This document shows, one piece after another, positions 1 to 5,846 of a stretch of DNA of 5,846 bases; position 1 is the first letter of the stretch, and the number at the start of each line of letters is the position of its first letter. Made by a program: the position numbers and the translations under genes. This stretch comes from Acidimicrobiales bacterium. Lineage in GTDB: Bacteria; Actinomycetota; Acidimicrobiia; Acidimicrobiales; Poriferisodalaceae. The notes below the pieces were generated by a model, which saw only the letters and a list, made by a program, of their open reading frames with translations, searched no databases and was not told where the DNA came from. The stretch is taken from contig JASMKJ010000067.1 in assembly GCA_030749275.1 (NCBI GenBank), positions 1-5,846 of the forward strand. The letters are read 5' to 3'.

Positions 1-591
1 GATCGAAGGGGCCAATGCGGCAGCACAAGAAAATGCGATTCCGAACGCAATAGCTAGAGTCAACAATTTTCTGCGACCGTGACGGTCGGCCAAAATAGCG
101 AAGCCGATTGCGAGCAAAGTACCTACGCGGACAACGGCACCGAGAAATCCCTGGCTCAGCTGGTCCACCATGAACTCGTCGGCAGCGTAGGTATGTGTTT
201 CGGCTGGAGCATTGGAGAGGAATCCTGAAAGAACAGCAATGGCGCACAAGGTGGCGAAAACATGTGTCGCTCGCTTACCTAGATGGTCAGGAGGTGCCCA
301 AAATGGTGTCGTGGCATCGTCTCGACGGTTTCGGAGAGCGTGACGGACAGGCCAGCGGAAGAAAAGGCCGAACCACGGAATAGATAGCTGGTAGTCGATT
401 CGTTCGGTGACGAGATGGCAGTTTGGCCCTGATTCAACGACGAGGGACCTTTCATAGAACTCGAAAGGCCCGTCAACTAAGGAAAATAGGTCGTCTCCCG
501 ATTCCTTTTCACACACCAAATCGGTTCTAGGAGAGCGAACGCGTCTCAGCCCTTCATCATCGACCCGGTGAGTAATTTCTAAATGAGCCAC
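1..591 (-). CDS. MFS transporter with soluble N-terminal extension (3' end outside window)
   Basis: Reading the minus strand from the GTG at 591, the frame stays open for 197 codons to the window edge, so the C-terminal part is missing. Residues about 107-126 form a first membrane helix (VFATLCAIAVLSGFL). A second helix at about 146-166 (GFLGAVVRVGTLLAIGFAIL) leads straight into ADRHGRR at 168-174. That is the MFS motif A of the cytoplasmic loop between helices 2 and 3. A third helix begins at about 176. This supports a secondary transporter of the inner membrane; the substrate cannot be read. Residues 1 to about 105 are soluble. The stretch with GPFEFYERSLVVES, then LVTERIDYQLSIPWFG and RWPVRHAL, resembles the C-terminal half of SRPBCC/polyketide-cyclase-like domains (inference). 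No ATG is available upstream in frame. The GTG has an AAAGGA 12 nt before it, which is a long spacing, so the start is tentative. The gene is divergent from murA. Confidence 0.8.
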   Translation of the reverse strand, partial: MAHLEITHRVDDEGLRRVRSPRTDLVCEKESGDDLFSLVDGPFEFYERSLVVESGPNCHLVTERIDYQLSIPWFGLFFRWPVRHALRNRRDDATTPFWAPPDHLGKRATHVFATLCAIAVLSGFLSNAPAETHTYAADEFMVDQLSQGFLGAVVRVGTLLAIGFAILADRHGRRKLLTLAIAFGIAFSCAAALAPSI

Positions 592-603
592 AAGAGTGAT
601 GTG

Positions 604-609
604 TCCTTT
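604..609 (-). promoter_or_regulatory. Possible Shine-Dalgarno of the MFS gene
   Basis: On the minus strand this reads AAAGGA, 12 nt before the GTG proposed as the MFS start. The spacing is longer than ideal. It is the only purine-rich SD-like tract near any in-frame start codon there, so it gives modest support to that GTG. Confidence 0.3.
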
Positions 610-621
610 GCCACTTCGATG

Positions 622-629
622 AACATACT
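622..629. promoter_or_regulatory. Overlapping divergent -10-like elements for murA and the MFS gene
   Basis: The octamer AACATACT reads CATACT (624-629) on the plus strand and TATGTT (627-622) on the minus strand. Each matches TATAAT at four of six positions. The plus-strand hexamer ends 6 nt before the murA GTG, the spacing expected if transcription starts at the start codon itself. The minus-strand hexamer would give a leader of about 20-25 nt for the MFS gene. No convincing -35 is correctly spaced for either; a TTGCCA at 608-613 is too close. The promoters are inferred only from these matches and the divergent layout. Confidence 0.3.
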
Positions 630-635
630 GGAGGG

Positions 636-1883
636 GTGGATAAATTCCTTGTTCAGGGAAGTGGACCTTTAAATGGTGAGGTCCGCGTTGGCGGAGCGAA
701 GAATAGCGCTCTGAAACTGATGGCTGCTTCGCTGTTGGCTGAGGGTTCAACTTCTCTGCTCAACGTTCCAGAAATCACCGACGTAGCGATCATGATCGAA
801 TTGCTTGAGGCGATGGGGGTCCGAGTCCAACGGAAGGGACACCGGATCGATATTGATGTGCCAGCCGAAATTGATCCCGTTGCGCCATACAGCCTTGTGG
901 AGCGGATGCGAGCGTCCATCGCGGTTTTAGGACCGTTGCTGTCCAGAATTGGTCGGGCAAAAGTGGCGATGCCAGGCGGAGATGACTTTGGATCTCGTCC
1001 TATTGATATGCACTTGCAAGGCCTTGAACAACTCGGAGCCACATTCTCCTACGAACACGGAGACATCAATGGCCGAGCGGAACGGCTATTGGGCACAGAG
1101 GTGTTCTTGGAGTTTCCATCGGTGGGAGCGACCGAGAATCTAATGATGGCCGCTGTATTGGCTGAAGGTACGACAGTGATCGAAAATGCGGCTCGAGAGC
1201 CCGAAATTGGAGATCTAGCTAACTTCCTTTTAAAGATGGGCGCTGTAATCGACGGGATCGGTACCTCTCGACTTCGCATCGAAGGTGTTACGGCCCTACG
1301 TCCCGTGACTTACGAAGTGATAGCTGATCGGATTGAAGCAGCGACGTATCTAGCCGCGTTAGCGGTCTGTGGAGGGGAACTGCAGCTACAAGGCGCTCGC
1401 CCCGACCACATGGAGATGTTGTTGCGCAAACTCGAAGAAATGGGGATGGCCTGCCAAGAGAACGATTCGGGGCTTGAAGCCAAAGTCCTTGACCGTCTAA
1501 AAGCTGTAGACATTTCAACGTTGCCCTACCCGGGTCTGGCCACGGACTACAAGCCGTTCCTAGTGACGGCGCTTTGTGTCTCCCAAGGCGCCGGAATGGT
1601 TACGGAAAATATTTTTGCTGGACGGTTTCGATATATCGACGAGTTGGTGCGAATGGGGGCCGAGATTCGAGCAGAAGGCAGACATGCTGTCGTGCGCGGA
1701 GTCGAACGACTTTCAGGAGCTCCTGTTCGAGCACACGACATTAGAGCTGGAGCGGCCTTGGTGATTGCAGGTCTAGCGGCTGACGGACAGACAGTTATTT
1801 CAGACGCACATCATGTCGATCGGGGATACGAAGATTTGGCGGGTAAGCTCGCGTCGGTTGGTGCCCAAGTCACGCGGGCTTGA
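636..1883 (+). CDS. murA: UDP-N-acetylglucosamine 1-carboxyvinyltransferase, Cys-to-Asp active-site type
   Basis: Cytoplasmic enzyme that transfers enolpyruvate from phosphoenolpyruvate to UDP-GlcNAc, the first committed step of peptidoglycan precursor synthesis. At 415 residues it is full length for the family (about 418 in E. coli). The N-terminus carries GAKNSALKL with the K22-N23 pair that binds substrates. MRASIAVLGP follows at 91-100, the active-site loop PGGDDFGSRP at 113-122, ATDYKP with catalytic-type D304, and C-terminal RGYEDLAGKLASVGAQV with R396. The residue at the usual catalytic Cys115 position is Asp (D116), as in mycobacterial MurA. That change is known to preserve activity but prevent covalent inactivation by fosfomycin. 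GTG is the only usable start: an in-frame stop lies at 597-599 and the family N-terminus matches from it. A GGAGGG abuts this GTG with no spacer, which is too close for a normal SD, so leaderless initiation is possible. meaB follows 28 bp later on the same strand. Confidence 0.97.
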   Translation: MDKFLVQGSGPLNGEVRVGGAKNSALKLMAASLLAEGSTSLLNVPEITDVAIMIELLEAMGVRVQRKGHRIDIDVPAEIDPVAPYSLVERMRASIAVLGPLLSRIGRAKVAMPGGDDFGSRPIDMHLQGLEQLGATFSYEHGDINGRAERLLGTEVFLEFPSVGATENLMMAAVLAEGTTVIENAAREPEIGDLANFLLKMGAVIDGIGTSRLRIEGVTALRPVTYEVIADRIEAATYLAALAVCGGELQLQGARPDHMEMLLRKLEEMGMACQENDSGLEAKVLDRLKAVDISTLPYPGLATDYKPFLVTALCVSQGAGMVTENIFAGRFRYIDELVRMGAEIRAEGRHAVVRGVERLSGAPVRAHDIRAGAALVIAGLAADGQTVISDAHHVDRGYEDLAGKLASVGAQVTRA

Positions 1884-1911
1884 GTCGTTGCCCGCTAACC
1901 GACCATCCTCA

Positions 1912-2868
1912 ATGAACCGGCTAAGCACAGATCCCGTCGCCTTATTTCAGGCAGCACGTGAGGGGCAGCGTCTTGCGCTTGCCAGGCTCATGTCCCTAGT
2001 GGAGCGCGGCGGTAATGAGGCCCGACAGGTCGGATCCCACATATTTCCCCAAGTTGGTAATGCATACACGATCGGAATGACCGGGGCGCCTGGATCAGGT
2101 AAATCAAGTCTTACTTCGGTTCTTGCATCTGTTGTCCGCGCCGAAGATCAGCGCTTAGCGATTTTGGCAGTTGATCCGTCATCGCCATTTACCGGAGGAG
2201 CGATCCTCGGTGACAGGGTCCGGATGCAAGATCACGTGACCGATGAGGGAATCTATATTCGGTCGATGGCTACCAGAGGTCATTTAGGTGGCCTAAGTCT
2301 CGCCACGCCTCAAGCAGTCCGTGTTCTTGATGCGTTGGGCTGGCCTTGGGTGTTGATCGAAACTGTGGGCGTTGGCCAAGTGGAAGTTGACATAGCAGGA
2401 GCAGCTGACACGACAATTGTTGTGGTGAACCCTGGATGGGGAGACGCTGTTCAAGCCAACAAGGCAGGGTTGATGGAGGTCGCTGACATTTTTGTGATCA
2501 ACAAGTCTGATCGGAAAGGAGCGGATGATACCCGTCGAGACATTCAGCAGATGCTGGAGTTGTCGTCGCTTGGCGATTGGGAACCACCGATCCTAATGAC
2601 CGTAGCCACTGATCAATCGGGTGCGGACGAGTTGTGGAAAGCGGTAAACGAACATCGTTCATACTTGGAGGCGAGTGACGAACTAACGGCACGTCGTAAT
2701 ATCCGGATACAAAACGAGCTGGCGGAAATTGTCCAACGAAGCCTCGAACGTAGCGTCGCCGCAGTTATGGACGGGTCTGACGCGGCGAAACTGCGAGAAC
2801 AGCTTGTTCAACGTGACATTGATCCGTATGCAGCGGCGGCGCTACTTATCGATATGGCGGACGAGTGA
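1912..2868 (+). CDS. meaB: MeaB/ArgK-family GTPase (methylmalonyl-CoA mutase chaperone)
   Basis: G3E-type P-loop GTPase of the MeaB/ArgK/YgfD family. Known members bind adenosylcobalamin-dependent acyl-CoA mutases, gate cofactor loading and protect the mutase from inactivation. In this 318-residue protein the Walker A motif GAPGSGKSS is at 58-66. DPSSPFTGGAILGDRVRM, the family signature, follows. The switch/G3 region IETVGVGQ is at 149-156, NPGWGDAVQANKAG follows, and the base-specificity motif NKSD is at 197-200. The C-terminal part after about residue 245 is the helical dimerisation arm, with a typical DPYAAA near the end. The usual GQSE after G3 is GQVE here. ATG 1912 was chosen because it gives family length and N-terminus; the frame is open further up to an ATG at 1813 inside murA. 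No Shine-Dalgarno is visible before 1912, so coupling to murA translation is possible. No mutase gene lies in the window, so the partner (methylmalonyl-, isobutyryl- or ethylmalonyl-CoA mutase) is unknown. Confidence 0.93.
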   Translation: MNRLSTDPVALFQAAREGQRLALARLMSLVERGGNEARQVGSHIFPQVGNAYTIGMTGAPGSGKSSLTSVLASVVRAEDQRLAILAVDPSSPFTGGAILGDRVRMQDHVTDEGIYIRSMATRGHLGGLSLATPQAVRVLDALGWPWVLIETVGVGQVEVDIAGAADTTIVVVNPGWGDAVQANKAGLMEVADIFVINKSDRKGADDTRRDIQQMLELSSLGDWEPPILMTVATDQSGADELWKAVNEHRSYLEASDELTARRNIRIQNELAEIVQRSLERSVAAVMDGSDAAKLREQLVQRDIDPYAAAALLIDMADE

Positions 2869-2869
2869 C

Positions 2870-2886
2870 CGAACTAGTCGAGTTCG
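2870..2886. terminator. Small inverted repeat at the convergent gene ends
   Basis: CGAACT and AGTTCG form a perfect 6-bp stem around a 5-nt loop. They lie exactly where meaB and the convergent SRPBCC-phosphotransferase gene end, and the hairpin overlaps the last codons of the minus-strand gene. There is no T tract on either strand, so it is at best a weak bidirectional terminator and may be chance. Confidence 0.2.
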
Positions 2887-4001
2887 TCGCGGGCTAGAGC
2901 GAATACCGCTTCCCTTTCAGCAACGGACAAATTGGTGTCCAATAAACGAAGTTCGGCGGCTTCTCGCACATGACTCAAGACTTCTGTAGCGCCGAATTCT
3001 TTGATGAATACGTTCGCGAATCTCTTTCGTAAGCTGCTTATCAACAAGCGAGCGAGACGATTGTTTCTCGACTCCGCCGTTCGAAGAATGACGTAAGTTA
3101 CCGCTGCGTCGAATGATGAAGAGCCACGTGCTGACCTGCTCCAGTTCAAAACTACTGGCGTGCCGTTATTCATTCTTATATTGCCTGGATGAAGATCTAA
3201 ATGAACGACTGATTCACCCTCGCTGACGCCCTCCCAACTGGAAGGAGCGCCGATAGTGCCCAGGGCCTTGTGTAATCGGGCGAGATTCTTGGCGTGTCTG
3301 TTCAGTGTCCATGGGCGTGAGGTGAGATCTTCCAGCATCGTTGGACCGTCGATGCGTTCTATGACAATGGAAGATGGTGTCAACCGCTGGGATAACTCCG
3401 GCGCTGGAAACCCTGCGGAACCTACTATCTCCAACGCCTCGGCTTCTCGCGACAAGTCCAAGCCGTGGGTGCCCGTCCGGATCACATGGTCCGGTCCGTA
3501 GTGGTGTAGTTCCCACTCTGAACCAATACTGATCAATCCTCCGGGTTCCAGACCTGTCCCGGCCTCTTGCCGTTGGATGATGCGCTTTCGAAGAGCTCTG
3601 AGGTTGCGACGCCAGATCGTTGTCAGGATTGGTTTGGCCACACTCTCGCCGAGTTTGCCGGCGAAGCGCAGCGGTAACTCGATCGATTCGTGCCAGCTGA
3701 ATCGAGTACCTCCAGAAAACGCCGACAGCGTGAACCGACCGGTTCCGGTCACAATTCCCGAATGCTTGACGCCCATCACACTCTCGGGGTCCCATTCCAC
3801 GACCTCCATCCGGTCTCGAAGTCGGAAAGGACCAACTGCTGTAAGACAATCGAAGGTAAGCCCAGGACCTTCCGTCGTTTCTGAAGTGATTTCAACGCTC
3901 AACGCATCCGTCATCCATTCGCTGTGTTTGGTGACGTCGCGTAAATAAGTCCAAACTTCGGACGGAGTCGCGGGGAGATCTATCACGACTCGAATCTCCA
4001 T
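2874..4001 (-). CDS. SRPBCC domain fused to APH-like phosphotransferase domain, altered metal site
   Basis: A 375-residue two-domain cytoplasmic protein with no signal peptide or membrane helix. Residues 1 to about 145 have the START/SRPBCC (polyketide cyclase/dehydrase) pattern: MEIRVVIDLPATPSEVWTYL, a DVTKHSEWM helix, GPFRLRDRMEVVEWDP, then a strand-rich part and a long C-terminal helix. That fold encloses a hydrophobic ligand pocket. Residues about 157-375 resemble aminoglycoside phosphotransferase/choline-kinase proteins. The alpha-C-like Glu is in SREAEAL (E186), and the catalytic loop HLDLHPGN holds D269 and N274. It is followed by VVLNWSRSARG, where this family normally has a DW motif whose Asp binds Mg-ATP; here it is N286. 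The N-lobe strand reads HVIRTG, with Arg near where a Lys is common. The domain may be a weak or inactive kinase, or may bind rather than phosphorylate its ligand (inference). The ATG at 4001 has a TGGAGG 9 nt upstream. The methyltransferase gene ends 31 bp upstream, suggesting an operon. The substrate is unknown. Confidence 0.85.
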   Translation of the reverse strand: MEIRVVIDLPATPSEVWTYLRDVTKHSEWMTDALSVEITSETTEGPGLTFDCLTAVGPFRLRDRMEVVEWDPESVMGVKHSGIVTGTGRFTLSAFSGGTRFSWHESIELPLRFAGKLGESVAKPILTTIWRRNLRALRKRIIQRQEAGTGLEPGGLISIGSEWELHHYGPDHVIRTGTHGLDLSREAEALEIVGSAGFPAPELSQRLTPSSIVIERIDGPTMLEDLTSRPWTLNRHAKNLARLHKALGTIGAPSSWEGVSEGESVVHLDLHPGNIRMNNGTPVVLNWSRSARGSSSFDAAVTYVILRTAESRNNRLARLLISSLRKRFANVFIKEFGATEVLSHVREAAELRLLDTNLSVAEREAVFALARDELD

Positions 4002-4010
4002 CTACACGTG

Positions 4011-4016
4011 CCTCCA
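4011..4016 (-). promoter_or_regulatory. Shine-Dalgarno of the SRPBCC-phosphotransferase gene
   Basis: The minus strand reads TGGAGG, 9 nt before the ATG at 4001. It is the clearest ribosome binding site in the window and fixes that start. It lies in the 31-bp gap after the methyltransferase stop, as expected for an internal gene of an operon. Confidence 0.7.
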
Positions 4017-4032
4017 TAAGGTCAAACTGAAA

Positions 4033-4785
4033 CTAGGAATTAGTTGAAGCGTAGACCGATATGTGATGATCGCTGCTGCTGGTAAACGTGCTTTGGGTCC
4101 AGTCCTGCCATCGTTCAAGCAGCTTGAGACCATGGACGGCCGCCATTTGGTCCAATTCGTCGGGGGTTTTGATTCGTATCCTCCAAGGTCTGAGGACGAC
4201 GCCGTTGTCCCCGAACTGAACGCTTTGACCTCGGACCATCCCGGACATCTTTTCTCGGATAGTTATGTTCAGCACAGTCCCATCGGACAAATGACGCGAC
4301 TCAACACCCCGGGTTGGCAGATCGGAGTAGTTAGATGGGACAAAGGCCTCAATGATGAATAAGCCATCTGGGCTCAAGCGGTCGCTGACGAGGCTCAGAC
4401 ATCTCTCCTGGTCGTCGTCTCCTACCAAGTTGAAGAAAGTGTTGTAGGCACAGAAAATTACCTTGTAAGGCCCAGGGGGTAACCACTCTGCCATATTCGC
4501 AAGGTGAGGGCGCACGAGCCCCTCGGAGTCACGTGCAGTAAGTCGTTTGAGCATTTCGGGCGAAGCGTCGACCCCCGAAATGGGGACACCTTTACTAGCA
4601 ATCGGTAGCGCTAAACGGCCAGTTCCGATACCAAGTTCCAACACTTCCAGGCCACCAGACAAGTCGCTGATCAAGTCAACTGTCCCGTCGACATCTGTCA
4701 CCTGCTGATACCAATCGTCGTAAACGTCGGCGAAGGCATCTCCGTAAGTTGAACAGAGATAGTTCACCGAATTTGACAGCTCCAT
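4033..4785 (-). CDS. Class I SAM-dependent methyltransferase
   Basis: A Rossmann-fold methyltransferase of 250 residues from ATG 4785. A GTG at 4794 in the same frame would add three residues. The N-terminus YGDAFADVYDDWYQ resembles the entry helix of small-molecule N-methyltransferases such as the aminosugar enzymes TylM1/DesVI. Motif I VLELGIGTGR (48-57) holds the SAM-binding glycines. GVDASPEML follows, with acidic D73 for the ribose. The motif IV region is FCAYNTFFNL (111-120), and LSPDGLFIIEAF is the usual strand-5 region. The last third is strand-rich and ends in HISVYAS. It transfers a methyl group from SAM; the acceptor is unknown. It is the first gene of an apparent minus-strand pair with the SRPBCC-phosphotransferase fusion, which hints at one small-molecule modification pathway (inference). 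No clear SD precedes either start. A TAAAGT sits 7 nt before ATG 4785, consistent with a leaderless transcript and favouring the ATG. Confidence 0.9.
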   Translation of the reverse strand: MELSNSVNYLCSTYGDAFADVYDDWYQQVTDVDGTVDLISDLSGGLEVLELGIGTGRLALPIASKGVPISGVDASPEMLKRLTARDSEGLVRPHLANMAEWLPPGPYKVIFCAYNTFFNLVGDDDQERCLSLVSDRLSPDGLFIIEAFVPSNYSDLPTRGVESRHLSDGTVLNITIREKMSGMVRGQSVQFGDNGVVLRPWRIRIKTPDELDQMAAVHGLKLLERWQDWTQSTFTSSSDHHISVYASTNS

Positions 4786-4800
4786 GTCGCTCACTTTATT
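4773..4800 (+). promoter_or_regulatory. Candidate promoter of the cysteine desulfurase gene
   Basis: A perfect -35 consensus TTGACA (4773-4778) is followed after 16 nt by TTTATT (4795-4800), which matches TATAAT at four of six positions. This would start a transcript around 4807 and leave a leader of about 14 nt before ATG 4821. The -35 lies inside the first codons of the divergent methyltransferase gene. A second reading is a leaderless start from TAGCCT at 4808-4813, 7 nt before the ATG. Confidence 0.4.
4793..4798 (-). promoter_or_regulatory. -10-like element of the methyltransferase operon
   Basis: The minus strand reads TAAAGT, fitting the actinobacterial TAnnnT -10 pattern, and ends 7 nt before ATG 4785. 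That spacing fits a leaderless mRNA. It overlaps the -10 proposed for the divergent desulfurase gene, so the two transcripts may compete. No -35 was identified. Confidence 0.3.
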
Positions 4801-4820
4801 TGGGGCCTAGCCTTGGGGTG

Positions 4821-5846
4821 ATGGAGACCGCGAAGTTAAATCGCTCGGCATATCTCGATTGTGCAGCTTCAACTCCGGTTAGGCAGTTAGTCATCGATTC
4901 GATGATGCCGTATCTGACCGATCATTTCGGTAACCCATCCGGTGCTCACCGAATGGCGCGCGCGTCTAGAGCAGCTATCGACGACGCGCGAGAGATGTGT
5001 GCGACGTCGCTGGGTTTTGATCCACATGGGATCGTCTTTACAAGCGGAGGCACTGAATCTGACAATCTTGCGATCCGCGGGGTGTGTGGTCCTCAGGGCA
5101 CGGCTATTTGTCCTGAAACTGAGCATCACGCGGTGCTATATCCAGTGCAATCTTGCAGAGGGCGCTTCGCGAAAGTCACCGCTGAAGGCGACGTAGATCT
5201 TGAACACCTTGAGACCTTGCTCGATGAGGAGGTTTCGGTTCTGTCGGTCATGTTGGTCAACAACGAGTCGGGCAGGATGATTGACCTTGAGCCAATAGCA
5301 GAACTACGCGACCAATGGGCGCCCCAAGCGCTGCTCCATACGGACGCAGTTCAAGCAGTCAATTGGCTGGATATCGCCAAAGCTGCCCAGCGTGCTGACA
5401 TGATGTCGCTTAGCGGCCACAAATTTGGCGCGCCCAAAGGAGTTGGTGTTCTAGCGATCCGAAACGAGGTTAATTTAGTCCCGCAGCTGCTTGGCGGTGG
5501 GCAAGAAGCGGAACGAAGAAGTGGGACCCACAATACGGCCGGGATAGTCGCCTTTGGAGCTGCTATCCAATGCCTCGACGAGTCACGAAAGAGCGAGATT
5601 GAAAGGCTGGAGGTGCTCTCCTCTCGGTTAGCAGAAGGTCTTACAGCGGCGATACCCGGTTGCTACGGAACTGTCCCGCAAGCTCACAGGGCTGCGGGCA
5701 TCTTGCAGGTAGTCATCGAAGGTATTGAAAGTGAGGCTCTACTGGTTCTGCTGGAACGGTACGAGATCATGGCGTCAGCGGCAGCTTCATGCGCTTCAGG
5801 TGCCATGGACCCTTCACACGTTCTAGCTGCAATGGGAATGGACAGA
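4821..5846 (+). CDS. Cysteine desulfurase, NifS/IscS type (3' end outside window)
   Basis: PLP-dependent fold type I aminotransferase-family enzyme that removes sulfur from L-cysteine, giving alanine and an enzyme-bound persulfide. The sulfur goes to Fe-S cluster assembly or tRNA thiolation. The window holds 342 codons of an expected 380-400. The start YLDCAASTPV and FGNPSGAH are family signatures. SGGTESDNLA at 75-84 holds the PLP phosphate/ring contacts. EHHAV carries the ring-stacking H102. HTDAVQ gives D175 and Q178, SGHKFGAPKG carries the Schiff-base K201, and RRSGTHNTAGIV follows. The catalytic Cys is C324 in ASCASGAMDPSHVL, a group I-type active-site loop. Only the C-terminal tail is missing. 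ATG 4821 directly follows an in-frame GTG at 4818; ATG fits the family length. There is only a weak G-rich tract (4815-4818) before it. Whether it is iscS-, nifS- or tRNA-thiolation-dedicated cannot be told without its downstream neighbours. Confidence 0.95.
   Translation, partial: METAKLNRSAYLDCAASTPVRQLVIDSMMPYLTDHFGNPSGAHRMARASRAAIDDAREMCATSLGFDPHGIVFTSGGTESDNLAIRGVCGPQGTAICPETEHHAVLYPVQSCRGRFAKVTAEGDVDLEHLETLLDEEVSVLSVMLVNNESGRMIDLEPIAELRDQWAPQALLHTDAVQAVNWLDIAKAAQRADMMSLSGHKFGAPKGVGVLAIRNEVNLVPQLLGGGQEAERRSGTHNTAGIVAFGAAIQCLDESRKSEIERLEVLSSRLAEGLTAAIPGCYGTVPQAHRAAGILQVVIEGIESEALLVLLERYEIMASAAASCASGAMDPSHVLAAMGMDR

Noticed and set aside
195..476. Short open frames on both strands (195-383 plus, 279-476 minus)
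   Set aside because: Both overlap the MFS frame, which is continuous from 591 to the edge and contains motif A. The short frames show no motif or ribosome site.
608..613. TTGCCA as a -35 for murA
   Set aside because: It is only 10 nt from CATACT, too close for a standard promoter, and no -10 is found at 16-18 nt.
653..1042. Open frame of 129 codons antisense to murA
   Set aside because: It lies wholly inside murA, its translation has no recognisable domain, and the murA frame has full family motifs. It is a shadow.
1813..1911. Longer meaB starting at ATG 1813
   Set aside because: It would overlap the last 71 bp of murA. The extra 33 residues do not resemble MeaB N-termini, whereas the ATG at 1912 gives the usual length.
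3214..3849. Open frame of 211 codons on the minus strand inside the SRPBCC-phosphotransferase gene
   Set aside because: It is on the same strand but in another frame. Its Arg/Ser/Gly-rich translation has no fold-like pattern, while the overlapping 375-codon frame has two recognisable domains and a good SD.
4887..5196. Open frames overlapping the cysteine desulfurase (4887-5129 minus, 4942-5196 plus)
   Set aside because: The desulfurase frame through this region contains the family's PLP-site motifs. These others are shadows.

Overview
The window is a gene-dense stretch of bacterial chromosome of moderate GC content, about half GC by eye. It carries five intact or nearly intact genes plus a partial sixth at the left edge, and no intergenic gap exceeds about 45 bp. 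Protein style points to an actinobacterium. MurA has Asp at the position of the usual catalytic Cys, as in Mycobacterium, and MeaB has the actinobacterial-looking NPGWGD motif. The phosphotransferase domain also resembles those of high-GC Gram-positives. An uncultured, perhaps aquatic, Acidimicrobiia-like lineage is my best guess, but it is inference only. No RNA gene, CRISPR array, insertion sequence, integrase or obvious repeat is visible.

Left part (1-2868). A minus-strand gene running off the left edge (1-591) encodes the N-terminal third or more of a Major Facilitator Superfamily transporter. It has an unusual soluble N-terminal extension of about 105 residues that resembles part of an SRPBCC domain. 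Divergent from it, across only 44 bp, is murA (636-1883), the first committed enzyme of peptidoglycan precursor synthesis. It is followed 28 bp later by a meaB/argK-type GTPase (1912-2868), which protects or chaperones an adenosylcobalamin-dependent acyl-CoA mutase that is not in the window. The two plus-strand genes are probably co-transcribed but are functionally unrelated.

Middle part (2874-4785). Two minus-strand genes converge on meaB with only 5 bp between stop codons. The upstream one is a class I SAM-dependent methyltransferase (4033-4785). The downstream one is an unusual fusion of an N-terminal SRPBCC domain to a C-terminal APH/choline-kinase-like phosphotransferase domain (2874-4001). 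The likely metal-binding Asp of this second domain is replaced by Asn. A good Shine-Dalgarno sequence lies between the two, and they look like a two-gene operon of unknown substrate.

Right part (4821-5846). Divergent from the methyltransferase, over 35 bp, is a NifS/IscS-type cysteine desulfurase. It is complete through its catalytic Cys loop and runs off the right edge. It would supply persulfide sulfur for Fe-S clusters and/or tRNA thiolation.

The best candidates for undescribed biology are the SRPBCC-(pseudo)kinase fusion with its methyltransferase partner, and the MFS protein with the soluble extension. I see no clear-cut new defence or mobile system here.
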